Shown here in pieces: positions 1 to 5,821 of a stretch of DNA of 5,821 bases. A model generated the notes under the pieces. That model searched no databases, had not been told where the DNA came from, and was given only the letters and a program-made list of their open reading frames with translations. The stretch comes from an uncultured Brachyspira sp. (lineage in GTDB: Bacteria > Spirochaetota > Brachyspiria > Brachyspirales > Brachyspiraceae): assembly GCF_934747485.1 (NCBI RefSeq), contig NZ_CAKVGN010000106.1, positions 1-5,821 on the forward strand, read 5' to 3'. The stretch's first letter is position 1; each line of letters opens with the position of its first letter. The position numbers were made by a program, and so were the translations under genes.

Positions 1-75
1 TTATGATACACCTATGCTATACTTTAAGAAATTAAGGAATTCCTAACTGCAATATGTCTGGCTCCTGTGCAATAA
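1..75 (+). repeat. Left arm of a perfect 75-bp inverted repeat
   Basis: Bases 1-75 are the exact reverse complement of 5746-5820, checked ten bases at a time with no mismatch. Identity stops at base 76 (A here, where the other arm predicts T). The arm is about one third G+C overall, and 41-70 is about half G+C, far above the flanking intergenic DNA. It contains a 10-bp palindrome, AGGAATTCCT (35-44), and two TGCAA words (48-52 and 68-72) exactly 20 bp apart, about two helical turns. It starts at the first base of the window, so the repeat may continue to the left. It lies upstream of the MFS gene promoter without overlapping it. Whether it is a mobile-element end, a recombination site or an assembly boundary is not decidable here. 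Confidence 0.95.
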
Positions 76-91
76 AATTCTAAAATACCTA

Positions 92-119
92 TTGACAGAT
101 AAAAAAATAAATATAGAAT
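92..119 (+). promoter_or_regulatory. Sigma70-type promoter of the MFS gene
   Basis: A perfect -35 box TTGACA (92-97) is followed after 16 bp by TAGAAT (114-119), which matches the TATAAT consensus at five of six positions. Transcription would start near 126 and give a short leader of about 30 nt. It lies 17 bp inside the left repeat arm, so promoter and gene would move together if the segment inverted or transposed. No operator-like palindrome overlaps it. Confidence 0.6.
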
Positions 120-157
120 TTACACCTAATTAATAAAAAAATAGGAGATTATTAAAA

Positions 158-1315
158 ATGCCTTTTGCTATATTTATGCTTACTTTTTCAGCATTTGGTA
201 TTGGTACAAGTGAATACGTTATAATGGGGCTTCTTTCTGAAGTTGCCAGAGATTTAAATATAAGTATACCCAAAGCAGGAACTTTAGTTTCAATGTATGC
301 TATGGGTGTTGTTGTTGGTGCTCCGCTGCTTGCAATATTAACAATGAAACTTTCAAGAAAAATTACTTTAATTTTTTTGATGATTATGTTTATAATAGGA
401 AATATTTTATGTGCTATAGCTCCAAATTATAATTTTTTAATGGTTGCAAGAGTTCTTGCCGCATTATGTCATGGAACTTTCTTTGGAATAGCCTCTGTTG
501 TTGCTTCAGATATGGCTGGAGAAAATAGAAGATCTCAGGCTATAGCAATAGTATTTATGGGCGTAAGTTTAGCAAATATTTTGGGCGTTCCTATAGGTAC
601 TCATATAGGAGAACAATTTGGTTGGAGATCTACTTTTTATCTTGTTAGTGCAATAGGTGTGCTTGCAATATTAGCTTTGATTGTATCAATTCCTTCAAAA
701 TTACCTATGCCTAGTGGAGATGTTATCAGTGAGTTTAAAATATTAAGACATAGAAGAGTTTTTATACCTCTATTATTATCAGTATTAACATCAGCTAGTT
801 TATTTACAATATTTACTTATATAGATCCTATACTTCAAAAAGTTACTATGGTAAATAAAGAAACTGTTATAAAGATATTATTTTATATAGGTGCTGGACT
901 TACTATAGGAACATTTTTAGGAGGAAAGCTTGGAGATAGGAGTTTGATGAAATCTTTAATTTCAATAATGATTTTAATGATAATTATTCAAATTGTAATG
1001 TTATATGTAAATACAAAACTTATACCTATGATAATAGATTTGATAGCTTGGAGCATAGGGGGATTTGCAATATGTCCTATGCTGCAGTCTTTGGTTGTAG
1101 AGCAGGCTAAAGGGGCACCGAATTTAGCTTCTACATTTAATCAAAGTTCTTTCAATTTAGGAAATGCTATAGGTGCTAAATATGGAGGAATATTAATTTC
1201 ATTTGGAGTGCAGTATAAAGATTTATCTATGTATGCTGCTATAATAATGATTATAGCAATAACTATTACTTTGTATTTCAGACATTATATTAAACATAAA
1301 GTAAGCAATGATTAG
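158..1315 (+). CDS. MFS transporter, DHA1 family, YdhP/AraJ-like drug or sugar exporter
   Basis: This is a 385-aa inner-membrane major facilitator protein, probably a proton-coupled exporter of a small molecule; the substrate cannot be read from the sequence. It shows about 12 hydrophobic segments with a break near residues 180-200, typical of a 6+6 MFS. The N-terminus (FGIGTSEYVIMGLL, 13-26), the block SIPKAGTLVSMYAMGVVVGAP (36-56, cited by position), an Arg in TM4 (R98, with HGTFFG at 105-110), the TM5 antiporter-type motif C (LGVPIGTHIG, 142-151) and the second motif A (GGKLGDRS, 255-262) all resemble E. coli YdhP and, less closely, AraJ as I remember them. YdhP is about 389 aa, so the protein is full length. 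The start is supported by AGGAG (143-147) 10 bp upstream and an in-frame TAA at 131. It has its own promoter (92-119) and a probable terminator (1355-1389), so it looks monocistronic. Family is confident; the specific YdhP label is moderate. Confidence 0.9.
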   Translation: MPFAIFMLTFSAFGIGTSEYVIMGLLSEVARDLNISIPKAGTLVSMYAMGVVVGAPLLAILTMKLSRKITLIFLMIMFIIGNILCAIAPNYNFLMVARVLAALCHGTFFGIASVVASDMAGENRRSQAIAIVFMGVSLANILGVPIGTHIGEQFGWRSTFYLVSAIGVLAILALIVSIPSKLPMPSGDVISEFKILRHRRVFIPLLLSVLTSASLFTIFTYIDPILQKVTMVNKETVIKILFYIGAGLTIGTFLGGKLGDRSLMKSLISIMILMIIIQIVMLYVNTKLIPMIIDLIAWSIGGFAICPMLQSLVVEQAKGAPNLASTFNQSSFNLGNAIGAKYGGILISFGVQYKDLSMYAAIIMIIAITITLYFRHYIKHKVSND

Positions 1316-1354
1316 ATATAAGTCAATTTTGTAAATCTATTATTAACTTTTTTG

Positions 1355-1400
1355 CCACAGGAAAGCTTTGAAAAAAGCAATTACTGTGGATTTAATTTTG
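1355..1400 (+). terminator. Probable intrinsic terminator after the MFS gene
   Basis: An outer 6-bp stem, CCACAG (1355-1360) with CTGTGG (1384-1389), encloses an inner 5-bp stem, GCTTT (1365-1369) with AAAGC (1374-1378), capped by a GAAA tetraloop (1370-1373). The two stems are separated by an internal loop of GAAA (1361-1364) on one side and AATTA (1379-1383) on the other. A weak T-rich tail (ATTTAATTTT, 1390-1399) follows. The position 40 bp past the MFS stop codon favours a terminator, but the internal loop and broken T tract are not ideal. A processed 3' end or a structured RNA element remains possible. Confidence 0.5.
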
Positions 1401-1574
1401 CTAATACATATTAAACTTACTATAATACTAAAAATTTAGCATCAAAATACAGTTTTTTTGTTTCTTTTATACAAATAAAAAAATTTGAAAAACTATAATT
1501 ATTGTGTATATAATAATCAAAATAATTTTCTAGAAACTCTATTATAAAGATAACTATTAAGAACAATAATTTTT
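1401..1574. other. AT-rich intergenic spacer with no gene seen
   Basis: This stretch between the MFS terminator hairpin and the dsbD promoter is almost entirely A and T. It has no ORF with a ribosome binding site or plausible protein on either strand and no RNA gene that I recognise. It contains a 10-bp palindrome, TTTCTAGAAA (1527-1536), and long A and T runs that can pair weakly (around 1451-1494), but nothing that supports a defined function. Confidence 0.6.
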
Positions 1575-1604
1575 TTAACAAAATACTAAAATAAATGTTA
1601 TAAT
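1575..1604 (+). promoter_or_regulatory. Extended -10 promoter of dsbD
   Basis: TATAAT (1599-1604) is preceded by TGT (1596-1598), giving an extended -10 element. TTAACA (1575-1580), five of six matches to the -35 consensus, lies 18 bp upstream. Transcription would start near 1611, which leaves a leader of about 40 nt to the ATG at 1650. This placement also argues against the ATG at 1620 as the translation start. Confidence 0.6.
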
Positions 1605-1649
1605 ATACAAACAAAATATATGGTAAATATAATAAAAAGAGGAACATTA

Positions 1650-3395
1650 ATGAATATAAATCAATTTAAGTATTTTAAATATATTATAATTTTTATTTTT
1701 ACTTTAGCATGTATTTCTTTTGCTCAGAATAATAATTTAGTCAATTTAAACCAGTTTGATTATTTAAATAAAAATCCTGAAATTAATTTCACTTTAGAAA
1801 CTAATGATAATAAAATTACAGTAAAAGCAAATATTCCAAACGGATATTATGCTTATTTAGAGTCAAGCATAGCAAATAAAATATTATTCTTTGCAGACAA
1901 TAAAGAAATAAATACAACATATCCAGAAGGTGAAAAGTATCATGATGATATTATAATAAAAGTAGATACTGAGTTTATATTAAATGGTATTGATATAAAT
2001 AAAATTAAGTTTATAAAAGCAACTTACCAATTATGCTCAGCAAAAGATAATATATGCTTACAGCCTCAAAGTAAAGTAATATACGGAGAAGAAATTGATA
2101 TATCAAATACTAATATAACAGATGAAAAACCAGAGAATGCAAGCTCTATAGAAAGCTATATTAAAGGAAGCAATAATATATTTATAACATTGATTTTAAT
2201 ATTTGCAGCAGGTCTTGCATCTGTGCTTTTGCCTTGTACTTATCCCCTACTCTCAATTACAGTTTCTATTTTGGGCACAACAACAGATAAAAAAAACAAT
2301 AAAAAATCAAGCGTATTAGCTTCACTTTTATTTGCATTGGGCGTAATAACAACCTACACTCTATTAGGTGCAATTGTTTCTGTAGCTGGGTTTGCTTTTC
2401 ATAAAACCATACTCTTTGGAAGTATTGGATATAATCCTATTGTTTTAACTATATTGGTATTATTATTTTTATACTTTACTTTTTCAATGGCCGGTTTTTA
2501 CGAAATTAAAGCTCCTTCATTTTTTCAGTCTGCAAAGACAAATGCATATGCTAAAAAGAATCAATCAATATTTCATAAATATATAATGGGGCTTCTTGCT
2601 GGAATAGTTGCAACTCCTTGTGCTGCTCCTATAATAGCTGTTATATTAGAAATAGGTTTTCTTAATCCTGTATTTGCTACTCTATACATGGCTGTTTATG
2701 CTTTGGGTTTTGCTTCTGTATTATTTGTTCTTGGTACATTTGCTTCAATACTTACAAAAATGCCTAAGGCTGGAAGTTGGATGGTATATGTTAAATATAT
2801 TTTCACTTTCTTAATGATGATAATAAGTTTCTATTATGCTAATATACTTTTTGGTGTTTTAGGCTTTAACAAAATAAGTTATATATTAGCTTCAGCTGCA
2901 ATATTAGTATTTGCTGTATTAGTTTACATAATAAAAAATAAAACTGCAATGTTAAGTACATTAGAGAAAAAAATATTTGTTTCTGTGCTTATAATATCAA
3001 TAGCATTAGGCTCTGTTTATGGATTTGTAAAGTCAAAAAGCGAAGTTTCAAATATGATATCATACACTGATGCATTAGAACTTTCAAAACAAAATAACAA
3101 ACCTATACTAATAGATTTTTCTGCTGTTTGGTGTGCTAATTGTTATGAGCTTAAAGAAAAAGTATTTGTAAATGAAGAGCTTAAAAAGTTTATAGACGAT
3201 AATTTGATTTTCACTGAAGTTGATGTTGATAAATACAAAAATATTTCTGATGAGTATAATGTTAAATGGCTTCCTTGGATAATAGTTATTGACAGTAACA
3301 AAAATATATTATACACAAAGAATTCATTTTCAAGTTTCGATGACAACATGGCTTTGAGTATAAAAGAAGATTTAGAAAATATAATCAATAAATAA
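1650..3395 (+). CDS. dsbD: Thiol:disulfide interchange protein DsbD
   Basis: This 581-aa protein carries electrons from cytoplasmic thioredoxin across the inner membrane to periplasmic thiol proteins such as disulfide isomerases and cytochrome c maturation factors. It has the full three-part DsbD layout. A signal peptide (about 1-25; hydrophobic core YIIIFIFTLA, Cys21 just before the likely cleavage region) leads into a periplasmic alpha domain with Cys129 and Cys136. A multi-TM beta domain (about 178-460) has the paired redox cysteines in LLPCTYP (Cys196) and ATPCAAP (Cys324). A C-terminal thioredoxin-like gamma domain has WCANC (Cys495, Cys498) and a likely cis-Pro at LPW (Pro542). E. coli DsbD is about 565 aa, so it is full length. 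The start at 1650 has GAGGA (1639-1643) 6 bp upstream. An in-frame ATG at 1620 would add ten non-signal-like residues and has no ribosome binding site. It has its own promoter, and no partner thiol protein or cytochrome gene is adjacent. Confidence 0.93.
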   Translation: MNINQFKYFKYIIIFIFTLACISFAQNNNLVNLNQFDYLNKNPEINFTLETNDNKITVKANIPNGYYAYLESSIANKILFFADNKEINTTYPEGEKYHDDIIIKVDTEFILNGIDINKIKFIKATYQLCSAKDNICLQPQSKVIYGEEIDISNTNITDEKPENASSIESYIKGSNNIFITLILIFAAGLASVLLPCTYPLLSITVSILGTTTDKKNNKKSSVLASLLFALGVITTYTLLGAIVSVAGFAFHKTILFGSIGYNPIVLTILVLLFLYFTFSMAGFYEIKAPSFFQSAKTNAYAKKNQSIFHKYIMGLLAGIVATPCAAPIIAVILEIGFLNPVFATLYMAVYALGFASVLFVLGTFASILTKMPKAGSWMVYVKYIFTFLMMIISFYYANILFGVLGFNKISYILASAAILVFAVLVYIIKNKTAMLSTLEKKIFVSVLIISIALGSVYGFVKSKSEVSNMISYTDALELSKQNNKPILIDFSAVWCANCYELKEKVFVNEELKKFIDDNLIFTEVDVDKYKNISDEYNVKWLPWIIVIDSNKNILYTKNSFSSFDDNMALSIKEDLENIINK

Positions 3396-3414
3396 TTTTA
3401 TATACTAAAACTTT

Positions 3415-5487
3415 TTAAGAAATAGGGGCATTCGATACATACACATTAATTCTATATTTATTTTTTACCGTCTCTGAATTATATATATTAGTAGCCTTTG
3501 CTAACCTATCATTATATTTCTCAACCAAAAAATCAGCGTCCTTAACCTTTGGAGCAAGTATTACCTCTTTTAATGCCTTATTATCAAATAAATATAAATA
3601 GTTTTTGTAGGAGCGTTTCATATTATCATCTATATGCAAAGGATTACTTCCATATTCGAGAAGCTGTATAATACGCATCTCCTGCTCTTCTACAAATGAA
3701 GAATCCTTTATTAAATACTGTATATTCATAAGAAGCTGACAAGAATATTCTAACTCCTCACTATTAAAAGATTTAATAATATCAAATATATTATTAAAAA
3801 TATAGCCTATTTTATTTCTTAACTTATCATAAAAATCATTACCTTCATTCCAAAGAGTATGATAATTTTTATTTAAATCTATTATAAGTGTATTGTAGTC
3901 AGATTCACAAGGATTAAATATTATTTCATTTTTTCTATAATTATAATAAAGCACATAATATAACGGCAAAGTATTTTCTTCATATGACTCCATATAAGAA
4001 TTATTTTCTTTATTATAAGAAAAAGAAAATAATATACTCGAGTTTATATTATTAAAAGAAGTATCAAAAAAAGATTTATTAAAAACTAAACAACAGCCTG
4101 TACCTTCCTTATTATCATTTTTACCATATAATCTATACATAGTAAGAGAGTCTTTGCATCTGCTAAAAGAAGTTTGCAGTGCTATAAAATTATTAACTTT
4201 AGAATGCTTTACATTTAAACTATTATCTCTAAGAAGCTTCATTAAAATTTTACCCTCTTTAGGGTCATTAGCATTCTTCACGCTTGTCATTCTAAACTTA
4301 TTTTTTTTAAGATAGCTATTATAACTTTTTAAATTAGCTTCTTCTCTTTTATCATATCTTTTATCATATCTTTTATCAAATGCCATCTCATCAAATACTT
4401 CTATGCTAGTGTAATGAGATATCTCTTCTATATTATCATAATCTTTTACTGATATTAAATATAAAAGTATATACTGAAGTATCCATAATCTTTTTAATTT
4501 ATTTTTATCAGTAATCTCTCTTGTAACAAAATAAAAATATTCCTCTTTTTCTTTTATCCAAAAACTCTCTTGATTTAAAATTATATTTATTAGTTTATCT
4601 ATATCAATAAAATGTATAAACTTTGATATAATATTAAAAATATTAACAGATTTATATTTGTCTATGCTAATTAAAATATCTAAAGCTTTATCATATTCTT
4701 TTAAACATATTAAAGAATTAGCCTTAGAAAAATAAACTCTCTCATAAATAGAATTATCATCAATATCATTATATTCAATCATATCGCTGTCATTAATATC
4801 TGTCTTTTTAGTGCTTTTTATCTCTTTTGATTTTAAAATATCAATAGCCCTATCAAAACATTCTATAGCCTCTTTATATTTATCTATTCTATTAAAACAG
4901 TTTCCTTTATTTAAATAAACTATCTCTAAATATTGATTACTCTCTATTGCTTTATCATACATTTTAAAAGCATTCTCTATTTCTCCAAGCTTTTCCAACA
5001 TAATAGCCACATTTAAATAAGCATATTCATAACCTAATTTACCTGCTATATTAAAATAATCTAAAGCATCTTGATAGCGTTCCAATTTTGAATATATTAT
5101 TCCTATATTAAAATAAGATATTTCAGATTTGTCATTTATTTCTATAGCCATATTAAAAGAAGACAAAGCATCATCATAAGCATTTAACTTAGCAAGTATT
5201 ATCCCCTTATTAATAAAAGCCTTTTCATATAAAGGATTTATACCTATAGCCTTATCATAAAACTCTATAGACTTTTCATATTGATTTAAATAATATAATG
5301 TTAATGCTTTTTTGTAGTAGGCTCTTGCAAAATATGTATCTTTATAATTATTATCTAAATCTCCGCTATAAGTATAAAAATATTCTATAATCTTATCGTA
5401 TAATCTAAGAGCAGAAGAATATTTAGTTAAGCCGAAATATAACCTCGCTTGAATAAACCAACTATCTATTTTATCTTTAACAGTCAT
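3415..5487 (-). CDS. TPR-repeat protein with C-terminal DUF2971-like region
   Basis: This is a 690-aa protein with no signal peptide or membrane segment, so it is probably cytoplasmic. The N-terminal half carries about seven TPR units: roughly 8-40, 52-85, 86-119, 120-152, 153-185, 186-218 and, after a charged Asp/Lys-rich insert (219-246), 247-280. Several end in the typical YDKAI or FDRAI pattern, which indicates a protein-binding superhelix. A helical region (about 281-370) and a repetitive charged linker with DKRYDKRYDKR (371-381) lead to a C-terminal region that resembles DUF2971 by motif order: FRMTSVKNANDPKEG (398-412), LQTSFSRCKDSLTMYRLYG (437-455), GTGCCLVF (462-469), EEQEMRIIQLL (600-610) and LKEVILAP (639-646). 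DUF2971 has no firmly established activity that I can cite, so no enzymatic role is claimed. The start has AAGGA (complement of 5496-5500) 8 bp upstream. It runs toward dsbD and stops 19 bp from it. No clear promoter was found in the 125 bp upstream. Confidence 0.85.
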   Translation of the reverse strand: MTVKDKIDSWFIQARLYFGLTKYSSALRLYDKIIEYFYTYSGDLDNNYKDTYFARAYYKKALTLYYLNQYEKSIEFYDKAIGINPLYEKAFINKGIILAKLNAYDDALSSFNMAIEINDKSEISYFNIGIIYSKLERYQDALDYFNIAGKLGYEYAYLNVAIMLEKLGEIENAFKMYDKAIESNQYLEIVYLNKGNCFNRIDKYKEAIECFDRAIDILKSKEIKSTKKTDINDSDMIEYNDIDDNSIYERVYFSKANSLICLKEYDKALDILISIDKYKSVNIFNIISKFIHFIDIDKLINIILNQESFWIKEKEEYFYFVTREITDKNKLKRLWILQYILLYLISVKDYDNIEEISHYTSIEVFDEMAFDKRYDKRYDKREEANLKSYNSYLKKNKFRMTSVKNANDPKEGKILMKLLRDNSLNVKHSKVNNFIALQTSFSRCKDSLTMYRLYGKNDNKEGTGCCLVFNKSFFDTSFNNINSSILFSFSYNKENNSYMESYEENTLPLYYVLYYNYRKNEIIFNPCESDYNTLIIDLNKNYHTLWNEGNDFYDKLRNKIGYIFNNIFDIIKSFNSEELEYSCQLLMNIQYLIKDSSFVEEQEMRIIQLLEYGSNPLHIDDNMKRSYKNYLYLFDNKALKEVILAPKVKDADFLVEKYNDRLAKATNIYNSETVKNKYRINVYVSNAPIS
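4346..4378 (-). repeat. 12-bp tandem repeat, 2.75 copies, inside the TPR gene linker
   Basis: Two exact copies of the 12-bp unit CTTTTATCATAT (4346-4357 and 4358-4369, + strand) are followed by nine bases of a third (4370-4378). On the coding strand this gives DKRYDKRYDKR (residues 371-381), between the helical region and the DUF2971-like region. The unit is a multiple of three, so gain or loss of copies would change linker length without a frameshift. Confidence 0.9.
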
Positions 5488-5567
5488 AATATAAATCCTT
5501 TATTTTATATTAATACATTTTTTATTATTAGCAACATTTAAAAATAACTTATAATAAAAAATAAAAT

Positions 5568-5595
5568 TTGACAAAAAGTTATGTTATTATATAAT
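5568..5595 (+). promoter_or_regulatory. Near-consensus promoter of the tRNA-Leu gene
   Basis: Perfect TTGACA (5568-5573) and perfect TATAAT (5590-5595) are separated by 16 bp. Transcription would start near 5602, about 11 bp before the mature tRNA 5' end at 5613. It is the strongest promoter in the window, as expected for a stable RNA gene. It lies in the divergent region shared with the TPR gene. Confidence 0.75.
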
Positions 5596-5612
5596 AGATA
5601 TTAATTTTACTC

Positions 5613-5694
5613 GCTCGGGTGGTGGAATAGGTAGACACAACAGCTTGAGGTGCTGTCGGGTAACACCGTGCTGGTTCAAGTCCAGTCTCGAGCA
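5613..5694 (+). tRNA. tRNA-Leu, anticodon GAG
   Basis: This 82-nt class II tRNA can be folded by eye. The acceptor stem GCTCGGG pairs with CTCGAGC (one G-U pair), followed by discriminator base A at 5694. The D arm GTG pairs with CAC around a loop containing GG. The anticodon stem ACAGC pairs with GCTGT around the loop TTGAGGT, so the anticodon is GAG (5647-5649), reading CUC and CUU leucine codons. A long variable arm with CGG and CCG follows, then the T arm GCTGG/CCAGT around TTCAAGT. The long variable arm and discriminator A fit leucine identity. The 3' CCA is not encoded (AAA follows the discriminator), so a CCA-adding enzyme is needed. It is a single tRNA with its own promoter. Confidence 0.97.
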
Positions 5695-5725
5695 AAATCT
5701 TATATAATAAATAATTTTAATTAAC

Positions 5726-5745
5726 TTTTATATTTTTATATAAAA
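5726..5745 (+). terminator. Weak AT-only hairpin after tRNA-Leu, possible terminator
   Basis: TTTTATAT (5726-5733) pairs with ATATAAAA (5738-5745) around a TTTT loop. A longer alternative pairs 5710-5719 with 5741-5750 (10 bp, also A/T only). With no G-C pairs and no T run after the stem, it is a poor intrinsic terminator. It ends where the right repeat arm begins and is the only candidate for the tRNA transcript end in the window. Confidence 0.25.
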
Positions 5746-5820
5746 TTATTGCACAGGAGCCAGACATATTGCAGTTAGGAATTCCTTAATTTCTTAAAGT
5801 ATAGCATAGGTGTATCATAA
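5746..5820 (-). repeat. Right arm of the perfect 75-bp inverted repeat
   Basis: This is the exact reverse complement of bases 1-75. It begins 52 bp past the tRNA 3' end and therefore does not include any tRNA sequence. One further base (T, 5821) remains at the window edge, so the repeat may extend outward if the base left of the window is A. The arms point away from each other with 5670 bp between them. No transposase or recombinase gene is found between them. Read outward on the + strand it begins TTATTGCACAGGAGCC and carries TTGCA words at 5749-5753 and 5769-5773. Confidence 0.95.
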
Positions 5821-5821
5821 T

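Noticed and set aside
76..157. Invertible promoter switch controlling the MFS gene
   Set aside because: The promoter lies inside the repeat-bounded segment together with the gene, so inversion would not separate them. No second short inverted repeat flanks the promoter alone.
1420..1647. 75-aa ORF on the minus strand in the spacer upstream of dsbD
   Set aside because: It is made of low-complexity Phe/Ile/Leu/Tyr/Lys codons expected from AT-rich DNA, overlaps the dsbD promoter, and matches nothing recognisable.
1620..1649. Upstream ATG as the dsbD start, giving 591 aa
   Set aside because: No ribosome binding site precedes it, it lies within about 10 nt of the predicted transcription start, and the extra residues would displace the signal peptide from the N-terminus.
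1316..1649. Riboswitch or CRISPR array in the longest intergenic region
   Set aside because: There is no periodic repeat-spacer pattern and no conserved aptamer-like sequence. Apart from the hairpin at 1355-1389 the region is simple AT-rich DNA.
3143..3388. 81-aa ORF antisense to the dsbD gamma domain
   Set aside because: The opposite strand encodes the clear thioredoxin-like WCANC domain. This reading is a Ser/Leu-rich antisense shadow.
5613..5820. tRNA-Leu as an integration attachment site of a genomic island
   Set aside because: The repeat starts 52 bp after the tRNA end and contains no tRNA 3' sequence. The arms are inverted rather than direct, and there is no integrase.
1..5821. Linear plasmid or phage genome with inverted terminal repeats, as in hairpin-telomere replicons of other spirochaetes
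   Set aside because: There are no replication, partition, telomere-resolvase, capsid or packaging genes. The content (tRNA, dsbD, MFS) is chromosomal in character.

Overview
The window is very AT-rich (intergenic stretches are almost pure A/T) and uses the standard code, with TGG for Trp and no sign of TGA read as Trp. It holds three full-length protein genes, one tRNA gene and a striking repeat at its two ends. The base composition, a Gram-negative-type full-length DsbD and a large TPR protein with a C-terminal DUF2971-like region best fit an anaerobic host-associated spirochaete such as Brachyspira. That assignment is an inference from composition and gene types; Fusobacterium and some epsilonproteobacteria cannot be excluded by eye.

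Layout, left to right. (1) Bases 1-75 are one arm of a perfect 75-bp inverted repeat. (2) A sigma70-type promoter at 92-119 drives a YdhP/AraJ-like DHA1-family MFS exporter at 158-1315, followed by a hairpin at 1355-1389 that is probably its terminator. (3) After an empty AT-rich spacer, an extended -10 promoter at 1575-1604 drives dsbD (1650-3395, 581 aa), which has all three functional domains and all six expected cysteines. (4) Only 19 bp later, on the opposite strand, lies a 690-aa cytoplasmic protein gene (5487-3415), with about seven TPR repeats at the N-terminus and a C-terminal region that I read as DUF2971-like. (5) A 125-bp divergent intergenic region carries a near-consensus promoter (5568-5595) for a tRNA-Leu(GAG) gene at 5613-5694. 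(6) Bases 5746-5820 are the second arm of the inverted repeat, ending one base from the window edge.

The genes do not form an obvious pathway. The MFS exporter and dsbD each have their own promoter, the TPR gene is convergent to dsbD, and the tRNA is a separate unit. What ties the region together is the inverted repeat, whose arms bracket all of it. The segment could be a transposase-less mobile unit, an invertible segment, the stretch between two oppositely oriented copies of a longer repeat or insertion sequence, or an assembly contig that ends in the same repeat at both sides. The window alone cannot separate these. No transposase, recombinase, replication gene, phage gene or CRISPR array is visible.
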